DNA of 33,151 nt, taken from assembly GCA_030696505.1 (NCBI GenBank), contig JAUYSD010000285.1, positions 1 to 33,151 on the forward strand. Reading direction: 5' to 3'. The notes beneath the pieces were generated by a model that did no database searches, was not told where the DNA came from, and saw only the letters and a list, made by a program, of their open reading frames with translations. Below, in pieces: positions 30,585 to 33,151 of the stretch; positions within the stretch are counted from its first letter, which is position 1; every line of letters starts with the position of its first letter. This DNA comes from Sulfuritalea sp. (lineage in GTDB: Bacteria; Pseudomonadota; Gammaproteobacteria; Burkholderiales; Rhodocyclaceae). Both the position numbers and the translations under genes were made by a program.

Positions 30585-31019
30585 ATGTCCGAGCCCGTAA
30601 TCGTCGTCTGCCCGCATTGCCACGCCGCCAACCGCCTGCCTGCCGAACGCCTGGCCGACGGCGCCACCTGCGGCAAATGCAAGGCGCGCCTGTTCAGCGG
30701 CAAGCCGGTCGAGCTCGCTGCGACGAATTTCGACAGCCACATTGGACGTTCCGACATCCCGGTCCTGGTCGATTTCTGGGCGCCCTGGTGCGGCCCTTGC
30801 CGGACCATGGCGCCGGCATTCGCCCAGGCCGCGCAGCAGCTCGAACCGGAGTTCCGCCTGGCCAAGGTCAATACCGAGGACGAACAGCAACTTGCGGCGC
30901 GCTTCGGCATCCGCTCGATTCCGACCCTGGCGCTGTTCCGCAACGGCCGCGAAGTCGCACGCCAGGCTGGCGCCATGGATGCCGCCAGCCTGGTGCGCTG
31001 GGTTCGCAGCCAGAAGTAG
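30585..31019 (+). CDS. trxC: Thioredoxin 2 (zinc-containing)
   Basis: 144 residues from the ATG at 30585 with GGAG 6 bases upstream; a TTG at 30573 would add four residues inside the inverted repeat. The N-terminal zinc finger has C9-x-x-C12 and C29-x-x-C32. The thioredoxin fold follows with the active site W-C69-G-P-C72 in 'VDFWAPWCGPCRTMAP' and the cis-proline loop in 'RSIPTLALFRNG'. TrxC reduces disulfides in the cytoplasm and is linked to oxidative and heat stress. It sits between hemH and grpE, with its own heat-shock-like promoter. Confidence 0.97.
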   Translation: MSEPVIVVCPHCHAANRLPAERLADGATCGKCKARLFSGKPVELAATNFDSHIGRSDIPVLVDFWAPWCGPCRTMAPAFAQAAQQLEPEFRLAKVNTEDEQQLAARFGIRSIPTLALFRNGREVARQAGAMDAASLVRWVRSQK

Positions 31020-31051
31020 AACGCTGGTGCAAATAATTGTTTGCGGCGGGG

Positions 31052-31079
31052 CTTGAAGCCGTCGAATTCACCCTCATAT
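31052..31079 (+). promoter_or_regulatory. Sigma32-type promoter for grpE
   Basis: CTTGAAG (31052-31058), 13 bases, CCTCATAT (31072-31079), one mismatch from CCCCATnT. The grpE ATG is 28 bases further on, preceded by AGGAG. Confidence 0.88.
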
Positions 31080-31107
31080 GCGCCGGGTTTCTTCAGGAGC
31101 CCGACCC

Positions 31108-31728
31108 ATGCAGGAAAATTCCAACCCAACCCCGAACAACGAAGCCTTGCCCGAAGCCGCCGTCTCGCCGGCGCCGTCCGCAAGAGATACCGCCCCCGGC
31201 TCCGCCGGAGGCATAGCTGTTGAATCGGCGCCCGAAGCCACGGTGATGCCCAGCCTCGAAGACCTGCTCAAGGCCGCCGAACTCAAGGCCGCCGAGCACC
31301 ACGACGGCTGGCTGCGCGCCAAGGCCGAAACCGAGAACGTGCGCCGCCGCGCCCAGGACGATATCGGCAAGGCCGCCAAGTTCGCCGTCGAGAAGTTCTC
31401 CGGCGAACTGCTGGCGGTCAAGGACAGCCTCGAAGCCGCCCTGGGCAGCGACAACCAGAGTGCCGAACACCTCAAGGAAGGCGTCGAACTGACGCTGCGC
31501 CAGTTGGTCGCCGCCTTCGAGAAATCCGGCCTGGCCGAAATCAATCCGCTGGGCCAGAAGTTCGATCCGAACTTTCATCAGGCCATCGGCCAGATCGAGG
31601 CGCCGGACGACAGCACCGAAGCCAACACCGTGCTCAGCGTGCTGCAGAAGGGCTACGCCCTGCACGGCCGCGTGATCCGCCCTGCGCTGGTGATGGTTTC
31701 GAAAGCGAAAGCAGCACCGGCGGCTTGA
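31108..31728 (+). CDS. grpE: Nucleotide exchange factor GrpE
   Basis: 206 residues from the ATG at 31108 (AGGAG 8 bases upstream); an in-frame ATG at 31078 overlaps the promoter and is rejected. The N-terminal 50 residues are a disordered Ala/Pro-rich tail. A long helix follows ('[32 protein letters not shown]'), then the beta domain '[17 protein letters not shown]' and '[25 protein letters not shown]', the diagnostic GrpE end. It releases ADP from DnaK. The dnaK gene follows after 82 bases with its own promoter. Confidence 0.97.
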   Translation: MQENSNPTPNNEALPEAAVSPAPSARDTAPGSAGGIAVESAPEATVMPSLEDLLKAAELKAAEHHDGWLRAKAETENVRRRAQDDIGKAAKFAVEKFSGELLAVKDSLEAALGSDNQSAEHLKEGVELTLRQLVAAFEKSGLAEINPLGQKFDPNFHQAIGQIEAPDDSTEANTVLSVLQKGYALHGRVIRPALVMVSKAKAAPAA

Positions 31729-31751
31729 AGCCACCCGCAATACCCCCATAT
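31724..31751 (+). promoter_or_regulatory. Sigma32-type promoter for dnaK
   Basis: CTTGAAG (31724-31730), 13 bases, CCCCATAT (31744-31751), a near-perfect heat-shock consensus. It begins inside the last codons of grpE and gives dnaK a leader of about 50 bases. Confidence 0.93.
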
Positions 31752-31810
31752 CAGGCATAGAGATTCGCTGCGGGACATTCCCGGCGAGCAACATTCTTAA
31801 AGGAAAAATC

Positions 31811-33151
<1,341 letters not shown>

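Overview
The window is GC-rich, densely packed bacterial chromosome. Gene content and order (nadK-recN divergent from hrcA-hemH; grpE-dnaK; dapB-carA-leuE-carB-greA; yhbY divergent from rlmE-ftsH-folP-glmM) fit a betaproteobacterium, most likely Rhodocyclales or a close relative. This placement is from remembered synteny and protein character, not from a search. No rRNA, tRNA, CRISPR array or transposase was found.

Layout. (1) 1-1.7 kb, minus strand: an accessory pair, a DinD-family protein and an overlapping downstream gene cut by the window edge. The partial product carries a PD-(D/E)XK-like nuclease signature. The DinD gene contains a perfect 32-bp palindrome. (2) 1.9-7.0 kb, plus strand: a CYTH-CHAD protein, a chemoreceptor and an outer-membrane porin with a textbook terminator. 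(3) 7.1-11.8 kb: an M14 carboxypeptidase-like gene and an alpha/beta hydrolase gene overlapping by 4 bases (minus); then two very small ORFs, an EAL-GGDEF protein and a SixA-type phosphatase (plus). (4) 11.8-16.6 kb, minus strand: rlmE-ftsH-folP-glmM, housekeeping functions in rRNA methylation, membrane proteolysis, folate and cell-wall precursors. (5) 16.6-24.4 kb: yhbY (plus), then the minus-strand series bamE-dapB and carA-leuE-carB-greA-DUF4149, with a strong sigma70-type promoter in front of carA. (6) 24.6-28.2 kb: fur and a GDT1-family (probable Mn export) gene on plus, facing nadK-recN on minus. (7) 28.2-33.2 kb, plus strand: hrcA-hemH, trxC, grpE and the first 447 codons of dnaK.

How the genes work together. 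The right end is a stress-response block: HrcA repressor, GrpE/DnaK chaperone and thioredoxin 2. trxC, grpE and dnaK are each preceded by a sigma32-like promoter with the same -35 element (CTTGAAG) and the same 13-base spacer. Fur, the putative Mn exporter and ferrochelatase form a metal/haem theme beside it. carA, carB and the LeuE-like exporter form one transcription unit for carbamoyl phosphate supply.

The best candidates for something undescribed are the DinD/nuclease-like pair with its internal palindrome at the left edge, the heat-shock-type promoter on trxC, and the two tiny genes ahead of the EAL-GGDEF gene.
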